From contig CAZTYF010000012.1 in assembly GCA_964617455.1 (NCBI GenBank), forward strand, positions 1 through 62,369: a stretch of DNA of 62,369 nt. The letters run 5' to 3'. This stretch comes from Monoglobus sp964617455. GTDB lineage: Bacteria; Bacillota; Clostridia; Monoglobales; Monoglobaceae. Each line of letters opens with the position of its first letter. Within the stretch, counting starts at the first letter, position 1. Of this stretch, positions 6,710 to 16,007 are shown one piece after another. The notes under the pieces were generated by a model. It ran no database searches. It was not told the DNA's origin and saw only the letters and a list, made by a program, of their open reading frames with translations. The translations under genes were made by a program, and so were the position numbers.

Positions 6710-8479
6710 ATGGCGAAAGGAATAATTAAGAAGGTCGCCGGTCCTCTTGTGGTTGCAGAGGGTATGCGCGAGTGTAATATGTATGACGTTGTTCGCGTCG
6801 GAGACCAACACTTGATTGGCGAAATTATCGAGATGCACGGCGATAGAGCATCGGTCCAGGTATACGAGGAAACATCCGGCCTGGGACCCGGTACCCCGGT
6901 TGAATCAACCGATATGCCTCTGAGTGTTGAGCTTGGCCCCGGTTTAATCGGAAGTATTTTCGATGGAATTCAAAGGCCTCTTGATGATATTATGAAAATT
7001 GCGGGCAACAACTTGCGCCGCGGCGTTGAAATTCCCTCGTTAAAAAGAGACAAAATCTGGGATTTTGAGGCAACCGCTAAAGTCGGCGATAAGGTAATCG
7101 GCGGTGATGTTCTCGGAACCGTTGCGGAGACCGATGTCGTTACCCAAAAGATAATGGTACCCCCCGATATTTCGGGTACAATAAAATCAATAAAATCGGG
7201 AAGCTGTAAAGTAGATGAAACCATTGCCCTTATAACAACCGAAGAAGGTGAAAAAGAAGTCACCCTGATGCAAAAGTGGCCCGTAAGGCGCGGTAGGCCC
7301 TACAGCGAAAAGCTGCCGCCGGAGATGCCCCTTGTTACCGGCCAAAGAGTTATCGACACCATGTTCCCGATTGCGAAGGGCGGCGTGGCTGCAGTTCCGG
7401 GTCCTTTCGGCAGCGGCAAAACCGTTGTTCAGCATCAGCTTGCAAAGTGGGCGGATGCCGACATAGTTGTTTATATCGGCTGCGGCGAGCGGGGCAATGA
7501 AATGACAGATGTGTTGAACGAATTCCCGGAATTGGTTGACCCAAAGACCGGAAAGTCTTTGATGGAGAGGACCGTTTTGATTGCCAACACCTCGGATATG
7601 CCGGTTGCGGCAAGAGAAGCTTCGATTTACACCGGAATTACCATTGCCGAATATTTCAGGGATATGGGGTATTCTGTTGCATTGATGGCTGATTCCACGT
7701 CTCGCTGGGCCGAAGCCCTTCGTGAGATGTCCGGCAGACTTGAGGAAATGCCCGGCGAAGAAGGTTATCCTGCATACTTAGGCAGCCGTCTTGCTCAATT
7801 TTACGAGCGCGCCGGACGAGTTATAACAATCGGTAGCGACAAGAGGGAGGGGGCCCTTTCCGTAATCGGAGCCGTATCCCCACCCGGTGGTGATATATCC
7901 GAGCCCGTATCTCAGGCAACACTCAGGATTGTCAAAGTTTTTTGGAGTCTCGATGCGGGGTTGGCATATAAGAGGCATTTCCCTGCGATAAATTGGCTTA
8001 CCAGCTATTCTCTCTATCTTGACACCATGGAAAGCTGGTTCAATGATAATGTTCATTACGACTGGATGAGTCTCAGAAATGACCTTATGCGTCTTCTCCA
8101 AGAAGAGTCCGAACTTGACGAAATTGTAAAAATGGTGGGTATGGATGCTCTTTCTGCCGGGGACAGAATTAAACTCGAGGCGGCACGGAGTATTCGTGAA
8201 GACTTCTTACATCAAAATGCATTCCATGAGATCGACACATTCTCTCCCCTTGAGAAACAGTACTATATGATGAGGCTCATGATGGATTACTATAAAAACT
8301 GTTCGGATGCCCTCAACATCGGAGCGGATGTGGAAGCCTTGGTTGCCATGCCTGTCAGAGAACAAATCGGACGGTTTAAATATTACAATGAAGACGACAT
8401 AAAGGGCGAGTACGAAAAAGTTCGGGACGAAATCAAAAGCGAGATTAATCAAATTCTTTCCGAAAGGGAGGTTGACTGA
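6710..8479 (+). CDS. ntpA: V-type ATPase catalytic subunit A
   Basis: A 589-residue catalytic subunit of normal length. The Walker A motif GPFGSGKT is at residues 231-238, the family's non-homologous insert lies before it (about residues 110-200), and GERGNE and the SRWAEALRE segment follow. With subunit B it forms the A3B3 hexamer that hydrolyses or makes ATP. ATG 6710 follows a weaker ribosome binding site (GGATGTG). The stop at 8477-8479 is immediately before the ATG of subunit B, whose Shine-Dalgarno lies inside the end of this gene, so A and B are translationally coupled. Confidence 0.98.
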   Translation: MAKGIIKKVAGPLVVAEGMRECNMYDVVRVGDQHLIGEIIEMHGDRASVQVYEETSGLGPGTPVESTDMPLSVELGPGLIGSIFDGIQRPLDDIMKIAGNNLRRGVEIPSLKRDKIWDFEATAKVGDKVIGGDVLGTVAETDVVTQKIMVPPDISGTIKSIKSGSCKVDETIALITTEEGEKEVTLMQKWPVRRGRPYSEKLPPEMPLVTGQRVIDTMFPIAKGGVAAVPGPFGSGKTVVQHQLAKWADADIVVYIGCGERGNEMTDVLNEFPELVDPKTGKSLMERTVLIANTSDMPVAAREASIYTGITIAEYFRDMGYSVALMADSTSRWAEALREMSGRLEEMPGEEGYPAYLGSRLAQFYERAGRVITIGSDKREGALSVIGAVSPPGGDISEPVSQATLRIVKVFWSLDAGLAYKRHFPAINWLTSYSLYLDTMESWFNDNVHYDWMSLRNDLMRLLQEESELDEIVKMVGMDALSAGDRIKLEAARSIREDFLHQNAFHEIDTFSPLEKQYYMMRLMMDYYKNCSDALNIGADVEALVAMPVREQIGRFKYYNEDDIKGEYEKVRDEIKSEINQILSEREVD

Positions 8480-8480
8480 T

Positions 8481-9860
8481 ATGCCAAAAGAATACAGAAC
8501 AATTGAGGAAGTAGCCGGTCCTTTGATGTTGGTCAGGAATGTTGAGAATGTTAATTTTAACGATTTGGGCGAGATAATTTTGGCTAACGGAGAGAAGCGG
8601 CGCTGCAAAGTTCTTGAAATAGACGGCAGTAATGCTTTGGTTCAACTGTTTGAGCCATCCACCGGGATTAACATTTCCACAAGCAAAGTCCGTTTTTTGG
8701 GCAGAAGTATGGAGCTTGGTGTCTCTATAGATATGCTTGGACGGGTATTTGACGGCTTGGGACGGCCGATAGATAACGGCCCGGAAATCCTGCCGGAAAA
8801 GAGACTCGATATTGACGGACTGCCTATGAATCCTGCAGCAAGGAGTTATCCCGAGGAGTTTATCGAAACGGGTATTTCTGCCATAGACGGGCTCAACACT
8901 TTGGTTCGGGGACAGAAGCTCCCCATATTCTCCGCAAGCGGTCTGCCTCACGCAAATTTGGCAGCTCAAATTGCCAGACAAGCCGGAGTGCGGGGAACAA
9001 ACGAACAATTTGCCGTTGTTTTTGCCGCCATGGGAATCACCTTTGAAGAGTCGAATTTCTTTGTAGAAAGTTTCAAAGAGACCGGAGCCTTGGACAGGAC
9101 CGTCATGTTTGTTAACCTTGCAAATGACCCTGCCGTTGAGAGAATATCAACCCCCCGAATGGCATTGACAGCTGCCGAGTTTTTGGCTTTTGAAAAAGAT
9201 ATGCATGTTTTGGTTATTATGACCGATATTACCAACTACGCAGATGCCCTTCGTGAGGTTTCTGCCGCCCGGAAAGAAGTTCCGGGACGCCGAGGATACC
9301 CGGGCTATATGTATACCGATCTTGCCAACCTTTACGAAAGAGCCGGACGTCAGCACGGCAAAAAAGGATCTATAACCATGATCCCCATACTGACGATGCC
9401 CGAGGATGATAAGACTCACCCCATACCGGATTTGACCGGATATATTACCGAGGGTCAAATTATTCTGTCTCGTGAACTTTACAGAAAGAATATTATGCCA
9501 CCGATTGATGTATTGCCATCCCTTTCAAGACTTAAGGATAAAGGAATCGGTGAGAGTAAGACAAGAGAGGACCACGCCGACACTATGAACCAGCTTTTTG
9601 CCGCTTATGCCCGAGGCAAGGACGCAAAGGAATTGATGGTTATTCTCGGTGAGGCAGCCCTAACGGAAATAGACAAGAAATATGCCCATTTTGCCGATGA
9701 GTTCGAAAAGAGATATGTATCCCAAGGTTATCAGACCCGTCGTAGCATAGAGGAAACCTTGGATATCGGATGGGAGCTTTTGGGAATGCTTCCGCGCAGT
9801 GAGCTTAAACGTATCAAAGATGAGTATCTTGACAAATATTATAAAGAGACCAAAGAATAG
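8481..9860 (+). CDS. ntpB: V-type ATPase subunit B
   Basis: A 459-residue non-catalytic nucleotide-binding subunit. As expected it lacks a Walker A motif; the corresponding loop reads SASGLPHANLAAQIARQA around residue 155. The conserved PGRRGYPGYMYTDLA segment follows. ATG 8481 is used, not the in-frame TTG 8472, because AAAGGGAGG (8463-8471) is 9 bp from the ATG and overlaps the TTG. It begins one base after the A stop. It supplies the arginine finger to the A sites and the A:B ratio must be 1:1, which fits the tight coupling. Confidence 0.98.
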   Translation: MPKEYRTIEEVAGPLMLVRNVENVNFNDLGEIILANGEKRRCKVLEIDGSNALVQLFEPSTGINISTSKVRFLGRSMELGVSIDMLGRVFDGLGRPIDNGPEILPEKRLDIDGLPMNPAARSYPEEFIETGISAIDGLNTLVRGQKLPIFSASGLPHANLAAQIARQAGVRGTNEQFAVVFAAMGITFEESNFFVESFKETGALDRTVMFVNLANDPAVERISTPRMALTAAEFLAFEKDMHVLVIMTDITNYADALREVSAARKEVPGRRGYPGYMYTDLANLYERAGRQHGKKGSITMIPILTMPEDDKTHPIPDLTGYITEGQIILSRELYRKNIMPPIDVLPSLSRLKDKGIGESKTREDHADTMNQLFAAYARGKDAKELMVILGEAALTEIDKKYAHFADEFEKRYVSQGYQTRRSIEETLDIGWELLGMLPRSELKRIKDEYLDKYYKETKE

Positions 9861-9920
9861 ACGTTTTTTCGATACTGACTGTAATATTTTGACACAAAGC
9901 GGTTTAAAGGAGGAAAACCA

Positions 9921-10586
9921 ATGGCAATGACCCAGGTCAATCCGACTCGAATGGAACTTACCCGCCAAAAGAGCAAGCTTGCAACTGCTCTGCGTGGACA
10001 TAAACTGCTCAAGGACAAGCGCGATGAACTTATGCGTCGTTTTTTGGACTTGGTAAGGCAAAACAAACAACTCAGAGAAGAGGTGGAGGAGGGGATCAAG
10101 GCCGCCAATCGCCGCTTTGTTTTGGCGTCTGCCGTTATGAGCGATCCTGCTCTTAAGACCGCAATGCTCGCACCGAAACAGAATGTTTCCGTAAATGTTA
10201 CCGCCAAAAACGTTATGAGCGTGAACATCCCCGTTATGGACTACAAAACATCTTCACCGCGGCAGGATGACATTTTTTCATACGGGTTTGCTTTCACATC
10301 CGGCGATCTTGATGATGCCGTTCGCTCCCTGAGCGATATATTTCCAAAGCTTTTAAAACTTGCCGAATGCGAAAAGTCCTGCCAATTGATGGCCGATGAA
10401 ATCGAAAAGACCCGCCGCAGGGTTAATGCTCTTGAACATGTTATGATACCGGAATACCAAAGACAGATAAAATTTATCACTATGAAACTTGACGAAAACG
10501 AACGATCGACTCAGATTCGTCTGATGAAAGTCAAAGACATGATGATAAAAGAAAACATAGAAGCAAAACGGGCAAAAATGTCATGA
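9921..10586 (+). CDS. ntpD: V-type ATPase subunit D (central shaft)
   Basis: A 221-residue, mostly alpha-helical protein with the conserved N-terminal signature (VNPTRMELTRQKSKLATALR) and the second long C-terminal helix typical of subunit D, the antiparallel coiled coil that rotates inside A3B3. ATG 9921 follows AAAGGAGG. It is the last V-ATPase gene; the operon order H-I-K-E-C-F-A-B-D is complete for a bacterial V/A-type enzyme. The fbp gene follows 108 bp later with no terminator visible between them, so read-through is possible. Confidence 0.96.
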   Translation: MAMTQVNPTRMELTRQKSKLATALRGHKLLKDKRDELMRRFLDLVRQNKQLREEVEEGIKAANRRFVLASAVMSDPALKTAMLAPKQNVSVNVTAKNVMSVNIPVMDYKTSSPRQDDIFSYGFAFTSGDLDDAVRSLSDIFPKLLKLAECEKSCQLMADEIEKTRRRVNALEHVMIPEYQRQIKFITMKLDENERSTQIRLMKVKDMMIKENIEAKRAKMS

Positions 10587-10694
10587 TTTTTTATCGTTAC
10601 ATACTGCATTGGCTCATCTTTGTGATGATTTATTACATGGATATGACGGCGAATTACTATATAAATGAGACGGCTTTAACGGGGAGAATCAACC

Positions 10695-12665
10695 ATGAAA
10701 AAAAACGATTTGCGATATTTAAACCTTCTGCATATGCGCTATGGCAACATCAGGAAAGCATCCGAAGCGATAATAAACCTCAGTGCTTTTCTGAATTTAC
10801 CCAAGGGTACCGAACATTTCCTCAGCGATATCCACGGTGAATATGAGTCTTTTACCCATATTTTGAAAAATGGGTCGGGCGTTATCAAATCAAAGATAGA
10901 TTTGGTATTTGAAAATACTCTGCCGGAGAGCGAGAGAAAATCTCTTGCTACTCTGATCTATTATCCCGAGGAAAAATTAGAGCTCGTTAAGAAGGAATTT
11001 AAGAAAAGCGCCGATCTGAAAGAATGGTATATGCTGACTCTTCACAGATTGATTGAAGTTTGCAAGGCAAGCGCTTCAAAATATACCCGTTCCGATGTGC
11101 GCAAGGCCTTACCGGAAGGTTTTGATTATATCATAGATGAACTTTTGCATACGCAGGATATAGAAATCGATAAAAACGAATATTACAAACAGATAGTCTC
11201 AACCATAATAGACATTGGAAGAGCCGATGCCTTTATCGTTGCCATGGCAGAACTCATCCAGCGTTTGGCAATTGCAAAGTTGCACATAATTGGAGATATA
11301 TACGATAGGGGACCGGGAGCACCGATTATCATGGATACATTGATGCAACATCATAGCGTTGACATTCAGTGGGGTAACCATGATATCGAGTGGCTCGGTG
11401 CTTCCATCGGTAGCCCGGCATGTATTGCGAATGTTATTCGTCTCAGTTCCCGGTATGATAATATGCAAACCATAGAAGGAGACTATGGTATAAGTATACG
11501 TCCCTTGGCGGTGTTTGCCATGGAAACATATGCTAAGGACCCTTGTGAAGTTTTTATGCCGAAACATTTGGAAATTACGGAATACAGCAAACACGATGAG
11601 AAGCTTATTTCAAAAATCCACAAGGCAATTACCGTAATTCAGTTTAAGCTTGAGGGTCAGATCATAAAACGTCATCCCGAATACGGAATGGACGACCGCT
11701 TATTGCTTGAATTGATTGATTACGAAAAAGGCACCATAACCATAGACGGCAAGGAGTATGATCTGATTGACAAAAATTTCCCCACTGTCGATCCTCAAAA
11801 TCCGTATGTGCTTACATCGGGTGAACAAGAGGTCGTCAGCCGCCTTCGCGAGGCATTTATGAGCAGTGACCGTCTGAAAAAGCATATGCGTTTTTTGATT
11901 GATTGCGGCTCACTTTATAATTTATACAACTCTAATCTTATGTATCACGGTTGCATACCTATGACCGAGGACGGCAAATTTGAAAAAGTAAATCTATTCG
12001 GTACATCCCTTGCAGGGAAGGCACTCTTTGATGAAATCGATTTCAGGGTTCGCATTGGTGTAAAGACCAAGGACGGTACGGCAGAGCATACGGCGGCAGA
12101 GGACCTGATGTGGTATCTTTGGTGCGGTGCAAAATCCCCTCTCTATGGCAAAGACAGAATTGCAACATTTGAAAATTACTTTATTTCGGACCCCGAATTA
12201 CACATAGAGAAGAAAAATCCCTATTACCGCCACGTGGCCAAAAGAGAAGTTGCGGTTATGATTTTAAAAGAGTTTGGGCTGAAACCCGCAAATTCTCACA
12301 TCATCAACGGACACGTTCCCGTTGAAATAAAAAAAGGACAAAGTCCCATCAGAGCCGGCGGAAAGCTGTTTGTAATAGACGGCGGACTCTCAAAAGGATA
12401 CCAGCCCAAAACCGGAATTGCAGGCTACACCCTGCTTTATAATTCTCACGGTCTGATATTGGTCTCCCACGAACCCTTTGAATCCAAAGAAAAAGCTGTA
12501 AGAGATGAAATTGATATTCATTCAAAAAATGTGGTCCTCGAACGGACGGGAAAACGCATAATGGTATCCGACACCGACAAGGGTGCTGAAATCCGAGAGA
12601 GAATAGAAGATCTGAAAATTTTATTGAATGCCTATCGGGACGGCACTCTAAAGCCCAAAAATTAA
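10695..12665 (+). CDS. fbp: class III fructose-1,6-bisphosphatase
   Basis: A 656-residue enzyme of the class III family found mainly in Firmicutes, which hydrolyses fructose 1,6-bisphosphate in gluconeogenesis using Mn2+. The calcineurin-like metal motifs are visible: SDIHGE at residues 44-49, GDIYDRG at 200-206 and GNHD at 227-230. The C-terminal half contains NGHVPVE and a further conserved GG-rich strand. Start ATG 10695 has GGGGAG 10 bp upstream. A short overlapping frame starting at 10583 is considered a shadow. A strong hairpin terminator follows. Its place just after the V-ATPase operon is positional only; no functional link is claimed. Confidence 0.97.
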   Translation: MKKNDLRYLNLLHMRYGNIRKASEAIINLSAFLNLPKGTEHFLSDIHGEYESFTHILKNGSGVIKSKIDLVFENTLPESERKSLATLIYYPEEKLELVKKEFKKSADLKEWYMLTLHRLIEVCKASASKYTRSDVRKALPEGFDYIIDELLHTQDIEIDKNEYYKQIVSTIIDIGRADAFIVAMAELIQRLAIAKLHIIGDIYDRGPGAPIIMDTLMQHHSVDIQWGNHDIEWLGASIGSPACIANVIRLSSRYDNMQTIEGDYGISIRPLAVFAMETYAKDPCEVFMPKHLEITEYSKHDEKLISKIHKAITVIQFKLEGQIIKRHPEYGMDDRLLLELIDYEKGTITIDGKEYDLIDKNFPTVDPQNPYVLTSGEQEVVSRLREAFMSSDRLKKHMRFLIDCGSLYNLYNSNLMYHGCIPMTEDGKFEKVNLFGTSLAGKALFDEIDFRVRIGVKTKDGTAEHTAAEDLMWYLWCGAKSPLYGKDRIATFENYFISDPELHIEKKNPYYRHVAKREVAVMILKEFGLKPANSHIINGHVPVEIKKGQSPIRAGGKLFVIDGGLSKGYQPKTGIAGYTLLYNSHGLILVSHEPFESKEKAVRDEIDIHSKNVVLERTGKRIMVSDTDKGAEIRERIEDLKILLNAYRDGTLKPKN

Positions 12666-12710
12666 GTTGTAAAAAACTGTTCATATACAAATAATTTCAT
12701 AAAAAGATTA

Positions 12711-12753
12711 ATTCCTCCGGCAGTTCAAACCAGAACTGCCGAAGGAATTTTAT
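12711..12753 (+). terminator. intrinsic terminator after fbp
   Basis: ATTCCTCCGGCAGTTC (12711-12726) pairs with GAACTGCCGAAGGAAT (about 12733-12748) with one G-T wobble and a short loop, followed by TTTTATT. It lies 45 bp after the fbp stop. Confidence 0.85.
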
Positions 12754-12840
12754 TCAACAATATTCAGTTCGTTCGAGACGTCATAAGACATTTTGAAGCA
12801 GAAAAATTTTTAAATCTTGAAATTATTTATAATTATATTA

Positions 12841-12869
12841 TTGATTTTTTTATTTATTTGGGATATAAT
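12841..12869 (+). promoter_or_regulatory. sigma-A promoter of the PucR-type regulator
   Basis: TTGATT at 12841-12846 and TATAAT at 12864-12869 are 17 bp apart. The regulator's GTG start is 44 bp downstream with an AGGGGGTG ribosome binding site. Confidence 0.75.
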
Positions 12870-12912
12870 GTAACAAAGTGATTGTGAAAATCATGATTCA
12901 GGGGGTGTTAGT

Positions 12913-13998
12913 GTGCAAGGAAGAGTATTTCAGAACACGCTTGTGCAGCTTAAGAAAGAGGTCCAAAGAACCTTGGGAGTTATTGATGACAGTGATACCA
13001 TCATTGCATGCAGTGATGAGGAAAAAATCGGTAACACGGTTGACAACATATTTACCGTTTTTTCGGCAACCGGAGAGGTCAAAACGGTTGCCGGGGCTTG
13101 CTATAAAAAAATTGAAACCTTTAGCAAATGCGAATATATAGTTTTTTGTGAGGGTGATGATGACATAGCAAGAAATGCTTGCTCTTTTTTGGCGGTAAAC
13201 TTTCTCACTATCAAACAATACTACGACGAAAAATATGACAAGTCGAGTTTTATTAAGAACATCATTGTGGATAATGTATTACCGGGAGACATACTGTATC
13301 GTACAAAAGATCTCCATATTAGTGTCGAAGGATACAGGATTGTATATCTCGTTCGAGTTGCCGAAGAGACAGATCGGAGTTATATGGACATACTTAACAA
13401 TATGTTCCCGGACAAAGCCAATGATTATGTTATAAGAATTGACGAAAAGGATTCTGTTGTAATAAAAGAGTTTCGCTCCGAGCCCACCAAAGCCGAAATT
13501 TTGAATGTAGCTCAAAGTATATTTGACACTCTCGGAGCAGAGGCTATGATAACACCTCTTGTCGGAGTATCAACTTTATCCGAGAAAATTCAGGATCTTT
13601 CCCAGTGCTACAGGGAATCAAGGATTGCTCTTGAGGTCGGAAAAGTGTTTGACACGGAGAAAAATATAATAAGCTATGATAACTTGGGTATCGGACGATT
13701 GATTTACCAACTACCCACGACCTTGTGCGAACTTTTCCTGAATGAGGTATTCAAAAAAGAGTCTATAAATGTTCTTGACAGTGAGACAATCTACACTATT
13801 CAGAAGTTTTTTGAGAATAATCTCAATGTGTCTGAAACTTCAAGGAAATTGTTTGTTCACAGAAATACATTGGTTTACAGACTTGACAAAATCAAGAAAC
13901 TCACGGGTCTTGATTTAAGGGAATTTGATGATGCTATCATATTTAAGGTTGCTATGATGGTCAACAAATACCTGTCATCTCAACCTACAAGATTGTAA
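12913..13998 (+). CDS. PucR/CdaR-type transcriptional regulator
   Basis: A 361-residue protein whose C-terminal part (about residues 290-355) is the PucR-family helix-turn-helix: FFENNLNVSETSRKLFVHRN, then TLVYRLDKIKKLTGLDLR. The N-terminal 290 residues resemble no sensor domain I can name with confidence; a degenerate GGDEF-like middle domain is common in this family. GTG 12913 is the start, with AGGGGGTG upstream. It is monocistronic, with its own promoter and a hairpin after it. Members usually activate catabolic or biosynthetic genes in response to small molecules; the target here is unknown. Confidence 0.8.
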   Translation: MQGRVFQNTLVQLKKEVQRTLGVIDDSDTIIACSDEEKIGNTVDNIFTVFSATGEVKTVAGACYKKIETFSKCEYIVFCEGDDDIARNACSFLAVNFLTIKQYYDEKYDKSSFIKNIIVDNVLPGDILYRTKDLHISVEGYRIVYLVRVAEETDRSYMDILNNMFPDKANDYVIRIDEKDSVVIKEFRSEPTKAEILNVAQSIFDTLGAEAMITPLVGVSTLSEKIQDLSQCYRESRIALEVGKVFDTEKNIISYDNLGIGRLIYQLPTTLCELFLNEVFKKESINVLDSETIYTIQKFFENNLNVSETSRKLFVHRNTLVYRLDKIKKLTGLDLREFDDAIIFKVAMMVNKYLSSQPTRL

Positions 13999-14039
13999 AA
14001 CTGCGGTTCGTCGATTTTTAAGTTGTGATATAGTTCTCC

Positions 14040-14067
14040 GGGACGGCTGTTTGTATCTGTCCGTCCC
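14040..14067 (+). terminator. hairpin after the PucR-type regulator
   Basis: GGGACGG (14040-14046) pairs perfectly with CCGTCCC (14061-14067) across a 14-nt loop. Only a weak T-rich stretch (GATTTTG) follows, so termination may be partial. Confidence 0.55.
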
Positions 14068-14101
14068 TATGATTTTGTTAGATTGGGGGGACATAGGACC
14101 C

Positions 14102-14197
14102 ATGAGCAAAAGGATGATAAAAATTACTGCCGTCATCATTGCTACCGTGTTCTTTTTGGGAATTTGCGCCGGACTAGCCGCTTTTTATTTAATTTGA
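14102..14197 (+). CDS. 31-residue single-span membrane peptide (putative)
   Basis: An ATG at 14102 opens a 31-codon frame: a basic start (MSKRMIK) followed by an uninterrupted hydrophobic helix of about 22 residues ending AAFYLI. That is the composition of a small membrane protein. A run of six G at 14085-14090 could act as a distant ribosome binding site (11 bp). It sits 48 bp before the S41 protease, in the same direction. No homologue is recognised. Because chance frames of this length are common, the main support is the clean positive-then-hydrophobic pattern and the dedicated position in an otherwise non-coding gap. Confidence 0.4.
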   Translation: MSKRMIKITAVIIATVFFLGICAGLAAFYLI

Positions 14198-14245
14198 ACC
14201 TAAAACAAAGTATAAGAAAATTAATAATTTTCAAAGGAGCGGAAT

Positions 14246-15430
14246 ATGTACATAAAAAAGAGGACGCTGATTCTTTTGGCCGTCTTGTTAATCATAGCGA
14301 CTTCTGTTATAGCGATCGGAATTGTGAATCCCTTCGGATTCACGCATTTTTTAAGTTTTTTGAAGTTTGATATCATGACGGACGCCATTGAGGACAAATA
14401 TTATGCAGACGTTCCGGTTGGCGATTATGTAAACAGTGCTATTTCCGGTTTTGCCGAGGGAACCGGTGACCCGTACACCGATTTTTTGTACGGAGATGAG
14501 GCGGATGCATACTACGAAGATATAAGCGGCAGCTTTGAGGGCATCGGTGTCTATATCGAAAACAATACCGAAGATAACACAATAACCGTGGTTTCGGCAA
14601 TTGCCAACTCCCCTGCGGAGGAAGTGGGAATTGTCAGCGGCGACAAAATATTGGCTGTGTCGGGAGTAAATTACACCGGTGAACAGCTTAACGAAGCAGT
14701 AAAAAATATGAAGGGACAATCTGGAACCACGGTTGATGTTACTGTCCTTAAGGCAGCCACCGGCGAGACAGTGACCCTTACGGTAGAGCGGCGGCATATT
14801 GATGTTACCACGGTTACTTCAAAAATGATAGAGGGTACCCATACGGGATATATTGCAATATCTCAGTTTACCGAAACAACCGGCGAGGAATTTCGCAAGC
14901 ACATTGCGGAGCTCACGGGTTCCGGTGCGAAAGATCTTGTTATCGACCTTCGAAATAATCCCGGAGGATATGTCGATGCAGCGGTTGATGTGGCATCGAA
15001 TTTTGTTAAGTCCGGCGAAGAGGTGGTTTACACCTTGGATAAAGACGGTGAAAAAGAAAGTTACACATCCCAAGGAAGTCAGTATTACCTTCCCTTGGCT
15101 GTGTTGATTAATCAGGGTACCGCATCCTCCGGAGAAATTTTGACAGGTGCTCTCAAAGATTACGGTCTTGCCCGTGTGATAGGCGAAAAGTCTTATGGCA
15201 AGGGAATTGTTCAAGAAGTTTTTGAAGGAATAGGCGGAATTGCGTCTGTCACGATTGCGAGATATTACACTCCCAACGGCTCATGTATCCACGAAATCGG
15301 CATAGAACCCGATGAGACAATAGCGATGGAAATGGATAAATATGCCCACCTCGATGAACTGACTTTATCGGAAGACGAGCAGTTGTCCGCGGCAGTCAAC
15401 TACCTAAACAACAGAGAAAACGGTGGTTGA
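14246..15430 (+). CDS. S41 family carboxy-terminal processing protease
   Basis: A 394-residue protease of the CtpA/CtpB family. A basic N-terminus and one hydrophobic segment (residues 8-27) suggest an uncleaved membrane anchor with the rest outside. A PDZ domain spans about residues 90-175. The Ser-Lys dyad of the family is at S294 (GTASSGE) and K319, with Q323 in the usual third place. ATG 14246 follows AAAGGAGC. It is preceded by a possible 31-residue membrane peptide. A consensus promoter for greA overlaps its stop codon. Substrate is unknown; in spore formers CtpB cleaves a signalling partner. Confidence 0.93.
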   Translation: MYIKKRTLILLAVLLIIATSVIAIGIVNPFGFTHFLSFLKFDIMTDAIEDKYYADVPVGDYVNSAISGFAEGTGDPYTDFLYGDEADAYYEDISGSFEGIGVYIENNTEDNTITVVSAIANSPAEEVGIVSGDKILAVSGVNYTGEQLNEAVKNMKGQSGTTVDVTVLKAATGETVTLTVERRHIDVTTVTSKMIEGTHTGYIAISQFTETTGEEFRKHIAELTGSGAKDLVIDLRNNPGGYVDAAVDVASNFVKSGEEVVYTLDKDGEKESYTSQGSQYYLPLAVLINQGTASSGEILTGALKDYGLARVIGEKSYGKGIVQEVFEGIGGIASVTIARYYTPNGSCIHEIGIEPDETIAMEMDKYAHLDELTLSEDEQLSAAVNYLNNRENGG

Positions 15431-15455
15431 CAATGTCCCCGTGTTAGGGTATAAT
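15427..15455 (+). promoter_or_regulatory. consensus sigma-A promoter for greA-lysS
   Basis: TTGACA (15427-15432) and TATAAT (15450-15455) are perfect and 17 bp apart. The -35 box overlaps the TGA stop of the S41 protease gene. It should be a strong constitutive promoter for the elongation factor and lysyl-tRNA synthetase genes. Confidence 0.85.
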
Positions 15456-15511
15456 TTATTGGCTGTCTGAATTGATATTTGAATATTTTATATTACCGGA
15501 GGTAATGAAAC

Positions 15512-15985
15512 ATGGATAAAAAACAGGTTAGATTGACCGAAGACGGATTGAAACAATTAGAGGAAAGACTTGAATATTTGAAAACCACTAAACGAAAAGA
15601 GGTTTCCGAAAAAATAAAAACTGCCCGGGGATTTGGGGACTTGTCCGAAAATGCCGAATATGATGAGGCTAAGAAGGAACAGGCTCATGTAGAGGCGGAA
15701 ATTCTTTCTATACAGAATGACCTTAAAAATGTTGTTGTTATGAAAGAAGAGGATCGGGATAAAACAAAGGTTGATATCGGCGCCAAGGTGGAACTCTTGG
15801 ATATTGAATTCGATGAAACGGTGGCATATAAAATCGTAGGTTCAACAGAATCCGATTTGGACAAGGGAAAGCTCTCCGATGAATCTCCCTTGGGTGTTGC
15901 CTTGCTGGGCAAGTGTGTCGGAGACACAGTCGATGTATATGCACCCGAAAAAGTCTTTCAATACAAAATTTTAACAATTTCGTAA
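15512..15985 (+). CDS. greA: transcription elongation factor GreA
   Basis: A 157-residue GreA of standard length. Residues 1-75 form the coiled coil whose tip carries the acidic pair used to stimulate RNA cleavage by backtracked polymerase (ARGFGDLSENAEYDEAK). Residues 80-157 form the FKBP-like C-terminal domain ending in SPLGVALLG...YKILTIS. ATG 15512 follows CCGGAGGTAATG. It is followed 22 bp later by lysS, a pairing very common in Clostridia. Confidence 0.98.
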   Translation: MDKKQVRLTEDGLKQLEERLEYLKTTKRKEVSEKIKTARGFGDLSENAEYDEAKKEQAHVEAEILSIQNDLKNVVVMKEEDRDKTKVDIGAKVELLDIEFDETVAYKIVGSTESDLDKGKLSDESPLGVALLGKCVGDTVDVYAPEKVFQYKILTIS

Positions 15986-16007
15986 TTGATATACTATGGA
16001 GGAAGAG

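Noticed and set aside
10583..10840. An 85-codon ORF between V-ATPase subunit D and fbp
   Set aside because: It runs 146 bp into fbp in another frame, overlaps the end of the D gene, has no good ribosome binding site and resembles nothing; fbp is certain.
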